From: Pseudomonadota bacterium
Lineage (GTDB): Bacteria; Bdellovibrionota; Bacteriovoracia; Bacteriovoracales; Bacteriovoracaceae
Length of the DNA stretch: 64,000 nucleotides
Reading direction: 5' to 3'
Assembly (NCBI GenBank): GCA_027487685.1
Contig: JAIYDC010000011.1
Span: forward strand, 1-64,000
Below are positions 1 through 9,134 of the stretch, piece after piece. The position numbers were made by a program, and so were the translations under genes. Under the pieces are notes generated by a model. It ran no database searches, was not told the origin of the DNA, and saw nothing but the letters and a program-made list of their open reading frames with translations. Each line of letters opens with the position of its first letter. Within the stretch, counting starts at the first letter, position 1.

Positions 1-27
1 GGTCACGAAAATATAAGGAATACTCTT

Positions 28-414
28 ATGAGTTCTGAAATAAAAGTAGAGAATCCGTTCCATACTGCAAGGTTTAAACCCTCAAGAAAAGGGAAGAAAC
101 CCCCAAAACTCCTAGCCGTTGTTCACCAGTCCGGCTGTACCGGATGCGAAGTCTGTATTGCAGGTTGTCCGGTAGATTCTATTGAACTCGTACCTGGGCC
201 AGACCCAAAGAATCCTGGTTACCAGCAGATGGTCGAAATTGACCTCGCCCGTTGTATCGGTTGCCAGAACTGCTCACAGGATTGCCCATGGGAAACTATC
301 ACCATGTACCAACACGACGATGCGTTCGTTGCCTGGGGCAATGAGACCTTGGCATCGAGCCTCTATGTGGAAATGGACGAAGTCGAAAAGCTTAAAAAAG
401 AAGTCGCAGGATAA
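28..414 (+). CDS. 4Fe-4S dicluster ferredoxin-like protein
   Basis: Two Cys motifs CTGCEVCIAGCP and CIGCQNCSQDCP; aagga-type RBS upstream of ATG. Confidence 0.85.
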   Translation: MSSEIKVENPFHTARFKPSRKGKKPPKLLAVVHQSGCTGCEVCIAGCPVDSIELVPGPDPKNPGYQQMVEIDLARCIGCQNCSQDCPWETITMYQHDDAFVAWGNETLASSLYVEMDEVEKLKKEVAG

Positions 415-416
415 AT

Positions 417-446
417 AAACAAGGCTCCTACAAGGAGCCTTGTTTA
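417..446. terminator. Bidirectional intrinsic terminator between convergent genes
   Basis: Inverted repeat aaacaaggctcc-taca-aggagccttgttt between stop codons of convergent ORFs. Confidence 0.7.
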
Positions 447-463
447 TTTGATCATCAATTTTC

Positions 464-1033
464 TTAGAGAACGAACGGCAGTGATAAACCGAACATGATT
501 GCAGAATAGTCGGTATCTTCCATATCGTAAGTTCCCAGCTTCCCGTCAGTGAGTTTACCCTTTCGGTACTCTATATTTATGTCTACAAACGGTAGGCCGG
601 TAAACCCAATACCTAGTTTGGTGCCAGTCCCCTTGTCGAACTCAAGATCATAAGTTTGCGTACCATCTCCTTGTCCAAGATCTCCCCGATACTTGGTTGA
701 CGCCGAAGCCTGGAAAATATAGCCAGCATAGACGCGAAGAAGAATTGGAAATTCGAAACCAATGAAGCCAGCAAATTCGCTCATCGCGAAATCTGACTTA
801 TAGTCATCATTGTCGACCGAAAAATTGCTACGAAGATAGTCGACACCAAGCTGAAAGCCTAGGTTTTGATAGCCTAGGCGACCACCGACAGAGCCCCCGC
901 CAGCGTTATTGCTATCATCGCCGTCGAGTTTGAGGAGGGAGTAACCCACAAGTGGCTCGATCAAAACGCCGGCCTTCACGGGAGGAATAACAAGGAAAGC
1001 GAGGATAAGCAGGATCAATTGAGCAAACTTCAT
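464..1033 (-). CDS. Outer-membrane beta-barrel-like secreted protein
   Basis: Signal peptide MKFAQLILLILAFLVIPPVKA, alternating amphipathic strands, C-terminal aromatic/hydrophobic strand. Confidence 0.6.
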   Translation of the reverse strand: MKFAQLILLILAFLVIPPVKAGVLIEPLVGYSLLKLDGDDSNNAGGGSVGGRLGYQNLGFQLGVDYLRSNFSVDNDDYKSDFAMSEFAGFIGFEFPILLRVYAGYIFQASASTKYRGDLGQGDGTQTYDLEFDKGTGTKLGIGFTGLPFVDINIEYRKGKLTDGKLGTYDMEDTDYSAIMFGLSLPFVL

Positions 1034-1099
1034 GTAACGCTCCTATAGAGTGAAAGAGTTGAAACTCATCTCATTCTATAGGGTTCAGAAAAATCCGCA

Positions 1100-2302
1100 T
1101 TAATTTTGTATTTTACCGATAAGCTCTTCTATTTTGACCAATACAACATCTCGACCATTGGCGGACTTAACTGCTAGATGGCCACGAGGAACTTGTTGAA
1201 TATTCTCAGAAGCAATCATTCTTCCCTTGCGATCCTGACTTACCTGCCCAACCATGTCCCCCTGAACCGCAAGGACCTGGCCAATAGTACCGCGCCCGAA
1301 AACAATGAAATCTCCGTCACTAATCTGGAAGCGGCAAGAAACACAATTGTAGCGGTTGTCGATGAGAATTGTATTTCCTCGTTTGAGTTTAAAGCTTGCA
1401 ATGTCCTCTTTAATCCGGCTCACGGAATACATATTGAGATCGAATTTCACAACGATGGAAAAAATCAAGGTCGCAGTGAACAACTGGAATAGCTTTGAGC
1501 GCTGAAGAACCATCCCCTCGAATTCGAGGTCCCGGACCTTGGGTTCGTTATTTTCAAGCTTCTTAGAAATGCTTCGGTCGAAAACAAGCTTTTTCAGGAC
1601 GATCGAGTATACGAAGCCTGTATTCAACAGAATTAGAAAAGCGAACATCATCAACCTAAAGAAGTAGGGTCCCGAGTTATGAATCTGGACGGCCTGGGAC
1701 TGGAACAGATATGCGAAGACAACGAAAAACACCGGAAATACGAACCAGTTAAAAAAATCGATCATTTTGTGTCTGAAGAACCATTCTTTACGCTTTTGGT
1801 GGTGGTCATACTGGACAAGCTTTAAACGATAATCCTCAAATTGTGCCTGCGGGATCAGGTCAGGTCGGGCGCGATTAATCCCCTCCCAGACATAGTCTGC
1901 TCGCTCGAAGCTAGAGCTAAAGAAATGCTTAGTTCCATCCTTTAAGACGACGTAGAAAATTGACCAGCATACCACACCGACACTCTCGATATCAGAGTAG
2001 TTAACTTTTTCCTTAGTCCTTCCATTAACGAGAAGATAGTCGGGGAAAACTTGGATTGATTTCTTCAAACGGTACCTAAGCCAGAAGAAATAAAAACCAC
2101 CCGACACAAAAAAATAGAATGCAGTGAGGAGAAGGTCCCCCCAACTATGGGAAAAGGAGTGGGCCAAACCGTCAGCGTGAAACCTCAATCCCCAAAAAGC
2201 CACAAGAAGGGCCGAAAATAAAATGAAGGCCATAATATAGAGTTTGTAATGGCTACGGTGACGTAAGACTCTTGGTTGCTCAATCGGTAATTCCAAGTTC
2301 AA
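1100..2302 (-). CDS. Multi-TM membrane protein with C-terminal signal-peptidase-I (S26)-like domain, probably non-catalytic
   Basis: Several TM segments; C-terminal GDFIVFGRGTIGQVLAVQGDMVGQ...VPRGHLAVK resembles S26 beta-domain pattern; catalytic Lys position not Lys. Confidence 0.5.
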   Translation of the reverse strand: MNLELPIEQPRVLRHRSHYKLYIMAFILFSALLVAFWGLRFHADGLAHSFSHSWGDLLLTAFYFFVSGGFYFFWLRYRLKKSIQVFPDYLLVNGRTKEKVNYSDIESVGVVCWSIFYVVLKDGTKHFFSSSFERADYVWEGINRARPDLIPQAQFEDYRLKLVQYDHHQKRKEWFFRHKMIDFFNWFVFPVFFVVFAYLFQSQAVQIHNSGPYFFRLMMFAFLILLNTGFVYSIVLKKLVFDRSISKKLENNEPKVRDLEFEGMVLQRSKLFQLFTATLIFSIVVKFDLNMYSVSRIKEDIASFKLKRGNTILIDNRYNCVSCRFQISDGDFIVFGRGTIGQVLAVQGDMVGQVSQDRKGRMIASENIQQVPRGHLAVKSANGRDVVLVKIEELIGKIQN

Positions 2303-2353
2303 TCTCCTGATAAAAGATAGAAACTTTTCGGCACGATCTCAGGAAAACTTGAC

Positions 2354-3091
2354 TCAAAAAGTCGACTTACCCAGAAGCTTTTTTTTCAATAGGTTAAGGC
2401 TTAAGACTACGCCTGCGAGGACAAGCGCCAATGAAATCCACTGGGAGGGTGTGAGAGGCCCCCAGAGGCCTCGGACGGTATCCCCTCGCAGACTTTCAAG
2501 GAAAAGCCTCAGGCCGCCATAGGCGATCAAATAGAGGAAAAATGACTGCTTTCGATGCTGTTTAGAGCTAAGAAGGTACGTTCCTAGGGCCATCAGCGCG
2601 ATCGCCTCAATGAGTTGTGTCGGATGTCGGTTAGCGCCATGAATGTGAACTGCCCAAGGCAGATCGGTTTCTTTGCCATAGCAGCATCCAGCGAGAAAGC
2701 AGCCAATCCGACCTATTCCATGACCGAAGGAAAGTGCCGGAAGAACGGCCCATAACTTAGTAAGACTTATGCTCCTATCTAACTTGCCCAAGAAAAAAAG
2801 AAAGACCAATCCGGCCAGAAATCCACCGTAGAAAACGAAACCTCCACCCGTCCAAAAAAAAGCGTCGCTTAATAGGTGAGCTGTCCCAGGATAAGTTAAG
2901 ATAAAAAAAAACTTTGCCCCGACCCAAGCGCTGAGGAAAATTCCCCAGAAAACAATGTGGCCTTTCCATACCGGAAAGTGTTGATCAAGGTAAGCAAAGA
3001 AGACTTGGTAAGCGACTCCCCATCCAAGACCCATGAGGAGCGGATAGGAGTAGAGAGTCAGCTCAGGACTTTGATACAGGATCGGATACAT
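2354..3091 (-). CDS. lgt: Prolipoprotein diacylglyceryl transferase
   Basis: Lgt pattern: multi-TM, GHGIGRIGCFLAGCCYG, HPTQLIEA, GLRLFLESLRGD; adjacent to lspA. Confidence 0.9.
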   Translation of the reverse strand: MYPILYQSPELTLYSYPLLMGLGWGVAYQVFFAYLDQHFPVWKGHIVFWGIFLSAWVGAKFFFILTYPGTAHLLSDAFFWTGGGFVFYGGFLAGLVFLFFLGKLDRSISLTKLWAVLPALSFGHGIGRIGCFLAGCCYGKETDLPWAVHIHGANRHPTQLIEAIALMALGTYLLSSKQHRKQSFFLYLIAYGGLRLFLESLRGDTVRGLWGPLTPSQWISLALVLAGVVLSLNLLKKKLLGKSTF

Positions 3092-3590
3092 GGCCCCCCG
3101 CGGTCTTTTTCGCCTTTGCCTGTATGAAAAAGTCGATGATCAAGAGACCTGCTGCAATAGTGATACAGCTATCCGCGACGTTAAACGCAGGAAAATGGTT
3201 AGCTTCGTTCTCCCAGTAGAACATGAGGAAGTCGACCACGTAGCCTAGGCTAAAACGGTCAATCAAATTTCCAACGGCTCCAGCAATAATCAAAGCGTAG
3301 GCCAGGGACAAATACAGAGGACCTTTAAGAGTCTTAACCAATAGCCAGAATATCCAGCCGCAAAAAATGACCGGAAGACCAAGAAAGAATACTTGCCTAA
3401 ACCATTCCGGACCTCCTGCCCCGAGACCAAAGGCAGCCCCGGTGTTCTTGACATAGGCGATACTGAAAAAGCCCTTTATAACAGGAATCGTCTGCCCGTA
3501 GTAAAGATTGGTTTGGATCGCGCCTTTAGAGAGCTGATCCACTATGATCAGTGTTGCCATCATTAATGAAAGCGACCAGAAACGTGCCAT
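3063..3590 (-). CDS. lspA: Lipoprotein signal peptidase (signal peptidase II)
   Basis: VKNTGAAFG, GAVGNLIDR, VVDFL, AFNVADSCI motifs with both catalytic Asp. Confidence 0.95.
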   Translation of the reverse strand: MARFWSLSLMMATLIIVDQLSKGAIQTNLYYGQTIPVIKGFFSIAYVKNTGAAFGLGAGGPEWFRQVFFLGLPVIFCGWIFWLLVKTLKGPLYLSLAYALIIAGAVGNLIDRFSLGYVVDFLMFYWENEANHFPAFNVADSCITIAAGLLIIDFFIQAKAKKTAGGHVSDPVSKS

Positions 3591-5093
3591 CTAGTAGTAG
3601 TCCTTCGGAATAATTTCGTACTTTTCAATCTTCCGAAGAAGAGTTTTCTTCGGAATATTGGCGTTAAGAGCAGTCTGATTAATGCGACCTTTATTAAGCT
3701 TTAGTGCCTGAACAATAAATTCTCGTTCGAAGAGGTCTTTGGCAACTGCAAAATCTAATTTTCCACCTTCGCCGACCTTAGCGCCGAAAGAGAATTGAAC
3801 GTCATTCACTGACTTTTGGGCCGGAGAATGATCCGCTAGCACCGAATTCTGAATGTCTTCGATGTCGATAACGCTTTCTTCAGCGTGAGTATCTTTAACC
3901 TCGATCTTCTTTTGATCCTTGAAGACTATGGAAGGGAGCGAGTTCACATGGATCATATCGGAGGCTTCCATAATGAAGCAGTGCTCAATGATATTACGGA
4001 GCTCGCGAATATTCCCCGGCCAGAAGTAGTTCGACAGAACCTCCATCGCCGAAGGCTCGCAGCCTTTAACCTGAAGGCTATGGACGTTGTTAAAATAAGC
4101 GATGTAATGGTTTACGAGATGAGGGATGTCAGATTTTCGCTCGCGAAGTGGGGGGAGATAAACGGGAAGTACGTTAAGCCGGTAAAAAAGGTCTTCTCGG
4201 AACGTTCCCTCTTTAATCATTTCTTCAAAAGGCTTGTGAGATGCTGCGATGATCCGGACGTCAACTTTGATCTCTCGGTTCGAACCTACCGGCATGAAAG
4301 TCTTTTCCTGAAGCACACGGAGAAGCTTGACCTGCATCCCTGCAGAGATATCGCCAATCTCATCCAGAAAGATCGTACCCCCCTCAGCGAATTGAAACTT
4401 GCCTATTTTTCGCTGATCTGCACCGGTAAAGGCGCCCTTTTCATGACCGAAGAGTTCCGACTCAATAAGGTTCTCAGAGATCGCGCCACAGTTAATGGTT
4501 ACAAACTTCTCATCTTTTCTTGGTGAGTTATAATGAATCGCCTTAGCAACGAGTTCTTTACCTGTTCCCGATTCTCCGCGGATAAGTACCGGCGTATTGA
4601 CCTTGGCCAGCTTCGAGATCACATCGAAGACCTTCTTCATCGCGTTTGATTCTCCAACGAACTTATCGTTTGAGGTGGCAGTGTCCCCAATCGACAGCGT
4701 AGGAGAAGAGAAGCCGACCGTTTCTACCATCGATCGTGCTTTGAGTGCGCGCTTGATTAACGCAACAAGATTTTCTGAACTTATCGGTTTCTCGAGGTAA
4801 TTATAGGCACCCTCTTTGACCGCTTTTACGGCATCGGTCACATTTGAGTAGGCGGTAAGAATCAGAACTATAACTGAAGGGTCGTGCTTTTTGATTTCCG
4901 CTAATGCCTGGATTCCATCCATTTCCGGCATATTCACATCCATCACAACCAGATCGTACTTCTGACCGTAGACCTTATTGACGGCCTCTTTACCGTTATC
5001 CGCAACGTCGACTACAAAATGGTGGTACTCTAGCGCCTGCCGGACATTCTGCTGAAGGACCTTATCATCGTCTACGACCAATACCTTGTGCAT
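3591..5093 (-). CDS. NtrC-family sigma54-dependent response regulator
   Basis: REC domain (VVMDVNMPEMDG), AAA+ Walker A GESGTGKE, GAFTGA loop, C-terminal Fis-like HTH. Confidence 0.95.
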   Translation of the reverse strand: MHKVLVVDDDKVLQQNVRQALEYHHFVVDVADNGKEAVNKVYGQKYDLVVMDVNMPEMDGIQALAEIKKHDPSVIVLILTAYSNVTDAVKAVKEGAYNYLEKPISSENLVALIKRALKARSMVETVGFSSPTLSIGDTATSNDKFVGESNAMKKVFDVISKLAKVNTPVLIRGESGTGKELVAKAIHYNSPRKDEKFVTINCGAISENLIESELFGHEKGAFTGADQRKIGKFQFAEGGTIFLDEIGDISAGMQVKLLRVLQEKTFMPVGSNREIKVDVRIIAASHKPFEEMIKEGTFREDLFYRLNVLPVYLPPLRERKSDIPHLVNHYIAYFNNVHSLQVKGCEPSAMEVLSNYFWPGNIRELRNIIEHCFIMEASDMIHVNSLPSIVFKDQKKIEVKDTHAEESVIDIEDIQNSVLADHSPAQKSVNDVQFSFGAKVGEGGKLDFAVAKDLFEREFIVQALKLNKGRINQTALNANIPKKTLLRKIEKYEIIPKDYY

Positions 5094-5102
5094 ACGCTTC
5101 TC

Positions 5103-6974
5103 CTATTCGTTCTTAAGCTTAATTATAAACGAAGTTCCGACCCCAAGTTCAGACGAGGCGGTAATTACCCCATTGTGAAGCTCGATGAAGTATTTTACCA
5201 GATAAAGACCAAGACCCGATCCTTTTATCGCATGAGTGCTATCGTTCTTCACCCGATAAAATTTATCAAAAATATGCAAAAGATCGTCCGGCCCCACGCC
5301 GACTCCGTTGTCACGAACCTCGACATAGACCCATTCTGTCTCATCCCAGGTTCGGACCGCGATGGTCTTGCCCCGACCAGAGTATTTTATGGCGTTTTCG
5401 ATCAGATTCGAGATCACACGGTTCATTAGCACCGTATCTATTTGGATCGGATAGAGTGGTGAAAGATCCGTCTCGATCCGCATCTCCTTAGCATTTGCCT
5501 CAAACTCAAGCTTTTCGACGATACCCTCGATGATCTTATTAATGTCCTTAGACTCCTTTCGAAGTGTCAGGTTCTGGGATTCAATTTTTGTAAGATCGAG
5601 GATGGAGTTAATAAAGTTATTAAGTTCCTTCGTTGAGTTGACAACATTGTCGATCAGCTCCGCTTGTTCTGTCGTATTCGTGAACTTAATCTTGAGAATG
5701 TCCGCAATACCAGCGATTTTGGCCACCGGCGTTTTGAGGTCATGGCTCATGAGAGAGATGAAGTTCTGCTTGAGGTTGTCCACCTGTTTCAGAAGCTTCG
5801 TCTCTTCCTGGATTGCGTACCTGGTTTGGTACTCCTCGATCGCCCTAAAAGGTACCCAGATGTAATAGACTACGAAAATGGACAGGACAAGGTGTGAAAG
5901 CTTAATCCACCAGCCGAGTGTTACAAAAGCCAGATAGCTTGTGAGAAGAATTCCGAGGATCAGGAGGATGGTGATCATAAGACCCTTAACGGGCTGGACA
6001 CGGGAGATCACAAAAGACAAAAGTATGGCCAAAAATACTGCTGCAATTTGAGTCAAGAGATCGTCGATGTCGTAGATGGTTTTCTCACCAACAAGGGCCT
6101 CAATCACGTCGGCGTGAACAGCCAGCTTTGGTGTGCGATTAGATTCTTTCTCAAAGGGCGTCTGGATGAAGTCACTTGAGTTTGAAAGATAGGACGATCC
6201 AACCAGTACAATTTTATCTTTGAAGTAACCCTTGGGAAAGTTCCCGACGACGACTCGATGGAAGGGTATCGAGGGGATCCGGTTATTGGCCGGATTTCCT
6301 GAGTATTTAAAAAGGGCGAAGTTCGCATCAGCTTCTGAATTGTAGTAGGCACCTTTATAAGCTGTTGCATCCAGGGTTGGAAACCCCTTGAGCTCTCGGT
6401 AGCGTTTGGCCGTCCACAAGTGGAGAGAGTCCTCACCGGATATGTTGAGGATGGCCCTACGGACAACCTCGTCTTTTGAGAAGACTAATTGATCCTTGTA
6501 AAGTTGTCCCAAATAATACCCAACGTCTCTTAGGGTCTCCGGTGGGATCAGTTCCCCAAGATTATCAATCTCAGTGCCGAACTTGAATCTATCCCCGGCT
6601 GGAGAAAAGGTCTTGATAGCTTCGTAAAACTCAGTCTGATAACGTGCCTCAACCTCGGAGTCTGGCTCTAGAAGTGAGACAAAATAGTTTATAATCGCCG
6701 GTCGATCAGCGACCAACCGGTCCATAAGTCTGGTATGGGAGGCGTAAGTGTAGGGGTAGGTTTCACCAAGAAATTGGTCGCTCTCTTCGTCGAGAGAAAC
6801 GAGGACTACCGGAGATTCAAAGTTCTTCGCCGCAATGTCTGTCTTTATCCAGAAATCATAGAAAATAGACTCGAGAGGGTGAAATGAGTACTGGATGAGG
6901 ATAAGGATAAATGCCAAAGTCACCAAGAGCGGTGCAAACTTACTGAACTCAACCTGACGGAGCTTATTCAGCAC
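5103..6974 (-). CDS. CHASE2-domain sensor histidine kinase
   Basis: N-terminal TM plus CHASE2-like extracytoplasmic region, three TMs, H-box LMSHDLKTPVAKI, N-box NLIENAIKYS, G boxes. Confidence 0.9.
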   Translation of the reverse strand: MLNKLRQVEFSKFAPLLVTLAFILILIQYSFHPLESIFYDFWIKTDIAAKNFESPVVLVSLDEESDQFLGETYPYTYASHTRLMDRLVADRPAIINYFVSLLEPDSEVEARYQTEFYEAIKTFSPAGDRFKFGTEIDNLGELIPPETLRDVGYYLGQLYKDQLVFSKDEVVRRAILNISGEDSLHLWTAKRYRELKGFPTLDATAYKGAYYNSEADANFALFKYSGNPANNRIPSIPFHRVVVGNFPKGYFKDKIVLVGSSYLSNSSDFIQTPFEKESNRTPKLAVHADVIEALVGEKTIYDIDDLLTQIAAVFLAILLSFVISRVQPVKGLMITILLILGILLTSYLAFVTLGWWIKLSHLVLSIFVVYYIWVPFRAIEEYQTRYAIQEETKLLKQVDNLKQNFISLMSHDLKTPVAKIAGIADILKIKFTNTTEQAELIDNVVNSTKELNNFINSILDLTKIESQNLTLRKESKDINKIIEGIVEKLEFEANAKEMRIETDLSPLYPIQIDTVLMNRVISNLIENAIKYSGRGKTIAVRTWDETEWVYVEVRDNGVGVGPDDLLHIFDKFYRVKNDSTHAIKGSGLGLYLVKYFIELHNGVITASSELGVGTSFIIKLKNE

Positions 6975-7785
6975 GATTCAATCCCGTTCGGAAAAGATAG
7001 TCCCACTCATGTGGTAAAAACTCTAGCGCGATGATGCTCTGGTAATGGCGACTCTTCCCCGCGGCTTGAAGCTCAAGGAGCTTTTTAGAGGTTAAGGAAT
7101 GGCCAAAGAGAGGCCTACGAAGCCGAAGCCCGACCTGTGCCAGGAGCTCTTGCTCACGAGGGAACTTACTGAGATGCCCCTCAAGTCGACGAAAGTAACC
7201 GACACCTAGGACAACCTGGTAAATAAACTCCATCGCAGGAAACATGAGGAAGTTCAAAAACCAATGAGAGGCCTTGCGAACTTCCCTAAATGGTAACCCA
7301 TCGGTCGTCAGGCCAAGTATTGAATTGATCACCCAAGATGTCGAACCCAGGAGAAAAAGTAACTTCGTACGCTTAGGCGCCATACCCATCTTAACTTGGA
7401 GCAAAAGTTCAAAACATATGGCCTGTAGCTCTTCCGACGCCGCAATCTCCAGAAAGCTCTTACTCACCACAATGCTCACGTTTTGGAAGGACTGGAAGAC
7501 AAAAACCCTCTCGAGAGAACCGTTATAGAAATAGAGCTTGGGTTGCGGAACTGCTAGCTTGTAAGCCTCATGAGAGGCTGCCTCAAAGAGTACCTTCTCG
7601 TCACCGGAACGTATTTCACGGGCCCCTAGAAGAAAGAGCAGGACCGCATCCTGGTACCCCATTGAAACGACAACAATCAAAAGCCAAAAAAATAGCGCGA
7701 CGAAGAATAATGCTCCGCTCAAGGTTACCCATAGGAATAGCCCGAAAAGTATCAATGAAATGAGTAAAAAGAGCGTTGCTCGCAT
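6964..7785 (-). CDS. HtpX/M48-like membrane protein lacking the HExxH zinc motif
   Basis: Two N-terminal TMs, EELQAICFELLLQVKMG at the position of EExxAVxAHExxH; overlaps start of the kinase gene. Confidence 0.55.
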   Translation of the reverse strand: MRATLFLLISLILFGLFLWVTLSGALFFVALFFWLLIVVVSMGYQDAVLLFLLGAREIRSGDEKVLFEAASHEAYKLAVPQPKLYFYNGSLERVFVFQSFQNVSIVVSKSFLEIAASEELQAICFELLLQVKMGMAPKRTKLLFLLGSTSWVINSILGLTTDGLPFREVRKASHWFLNFLMFPAMEFIYQVVLGVGYFRRLEGHLSKFPREQELLAQVGLRLRRPLFGHSLTSKKLLELQAAGKSRHYQSIIALEFLPHEWDYLFRTGLNRAE

Positions 7786-7967
7786 GCCAATAAAACCAAA
7801 TTTTTTAAGAAGTTATGTTATTTTACCACCTCTTAATTTTTATTTGCATTACTTTATTACAACCTTAAGTCTTTGAATTAGACTTTGATGCCGCTAGGGG
7901 CTATAAGCCAGCAACTCTTTTTAAGAATGAAAGGTTGTTGATTCGCGCCGCGACAAAAGAGTATGAC

Positions 7968-8204
7968 ATGGATAAGGAAATTTTTCGTCTGATTGATTCT
8001 GTCGACGAGCTCATCCCTCGCCCCGATTTGAAGCTAGATGATGAGTGCCTCATTTGTGAATGCTTTTGTGTAAATGTGGCGGATATTCGAGAACTATGTG
8101 AAACCTCCGTCGATCTTGGTCTTCTGAAAGACCGGCTCAACCTTGGAGAAGGTTGCCGATCTTGCCTGAAGAGAAAAGACGATTGGATATATAGAATTTT
8201 TTGA
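7968..8204 (+). CDS. Small BFD-like [2Fe-2S] protein (start uncertain; ORF open from 7935)
   Basis: CECFCVNVADIRE...GEGCRSCLKR resembles the CxC...CxxC pattern of bacterioferritin-associated ferredoxin-like domains. Confidence 0.55.
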   Translation: MDKEIFRLIDSVDELIPRPDLKLDDECLICECFCVNVADIRELCETSVDLGLLKDRLNLGEGCRSCLKRKDDWIYRIF

Positions 8205-8231
8205 TTTACGTGATCCGCTAAGGAGTAACTA

Positions 8232-9068
8232 ATGGCCTTTGATCGTCTATTGTTTGGAACAGCAGGTGTCCCGAACAGTACTGCCAAGAAAAACAACCCT
8301 GTTGATGGTGTCAAGCGCATCCACGAGCTTAGCTTGGATTGCATGCAGCTTGAGTTTGCTCACGGAGTTCGGATGAAGGAGGAGGTCTCCTCCGCTCTTC
8401 GGAAGGTGTCTTACGAATTGGGTGTTCCGCTCACTTCGCATGGTCCCTACTACATCAATCTCAATGCCCGAGAGCAGGACAAAATCGACTCGTCAGTCGA
8501 GAGAATCATCCAAACCGCAAAGATCTCTGACCTCTGCGGAGCCGAGTCGATGACGTTTCACGCGGCTTTCTACATGAAGGACTCTCCTTATGACGTCTTT
8601 GACCTCGTAGAAAAGTCACTCAACGTCATCGAGGAACGCCTTTCTCGCTTGGACATCGAAATCGAACTCCGTCCTGAACTGACTGGGAAGACCTCTCAAT
8701 TTGGTTCACTAGAGGAATTGATCTCACTCTCGAAGTCAGTAGCAAGCTGTAAGCCGTGCATGGATTTCTCTCACCTCTACGCTCGTACTGGATCCGTGAA
8801 TGACTACAAAGGCTTCTGCGAGACCCTCGAGACTCTTAAAAGTGAGCTAGGGCCCAATGCCCTTAAAGAGATGCACATTCATATCTCCGGCATCAGCTCA
8901 AATTCCAAGGGAGACCTTAAGCACCTGAATCTTGAGAAGTCGAAGTTTAACTGGAAAGAACTCATGAAAGCGCTCAAAGACATGGATTGCCGTGGTTACG
9001 TCATTTGTAACTCACCCAACCTAGAAGTGGACGCAGCTATGCTTAAGCAATACTACGTGGCACTATAG
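8232..9068 (+). CDS. Endonuclease IV-like TIM-barrel protein (AP endonuclease family 2)
   Basis: LFGTAGVPNS, SHGPYYINL, TFHAAFY, PCMDFSHLYAR, EMHIHISG motifs; RBS aaggag upstream. Confidence 0.8.
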   Translation: MAFDRLLFGTAGVPNSTAKKNNPVDGVKRIHELSLDCMQLEFAHGVRMKEEVSSALRKVSYELGVPLTSHGPYYINLNAREQDKIDSSVERIIQTAKISDLCGAESMTFHAAFYMKDSPYDVFDLVEKSLNVIEERLSRLDIEIELRPELTGKTSQFGSLEELISLSKSVASCKPCMDFSHLYARTGSVNDYKGFCETLETLKSELGPNALKEMHIHISGISSNSKGDLKHLNLEKSKFNWKELMKALKDMDCRGYVICNSPNLEVDAAMLKQYYVAL

Positions 9069-9094
9069 ACCACGCCAAACAAATCAATCGGTAT

Positions 9095-9123
9095 AAAAAA
9101 CCCTCCTCCTGGAGGGTTTTTTT
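9095..9123. terminator. Intrinsic terminator, bidirectional
   Basis: aaaaaaccctcc-tcct-ggagggttttttt between convergent ORFs. Confidence 0.9.
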
Positions 9124-9134
9124 ATGATGAGATG

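Noticed and set aside
2903-2911. A9 run in lgt (and similar A/T9 runs in other genes)
   Set aside because: Several such runs occur in conserved Phe/Lys codons including in an essential gene, so phase variation is unlikely as a general explanation
3885-4526. 213-aa plus-strand ORF antisense to the NtrC-type regulator
   Set aside because: Opposite strand encodes a complete conserved AAA+ domain; antisense translation has no recognisable pattern
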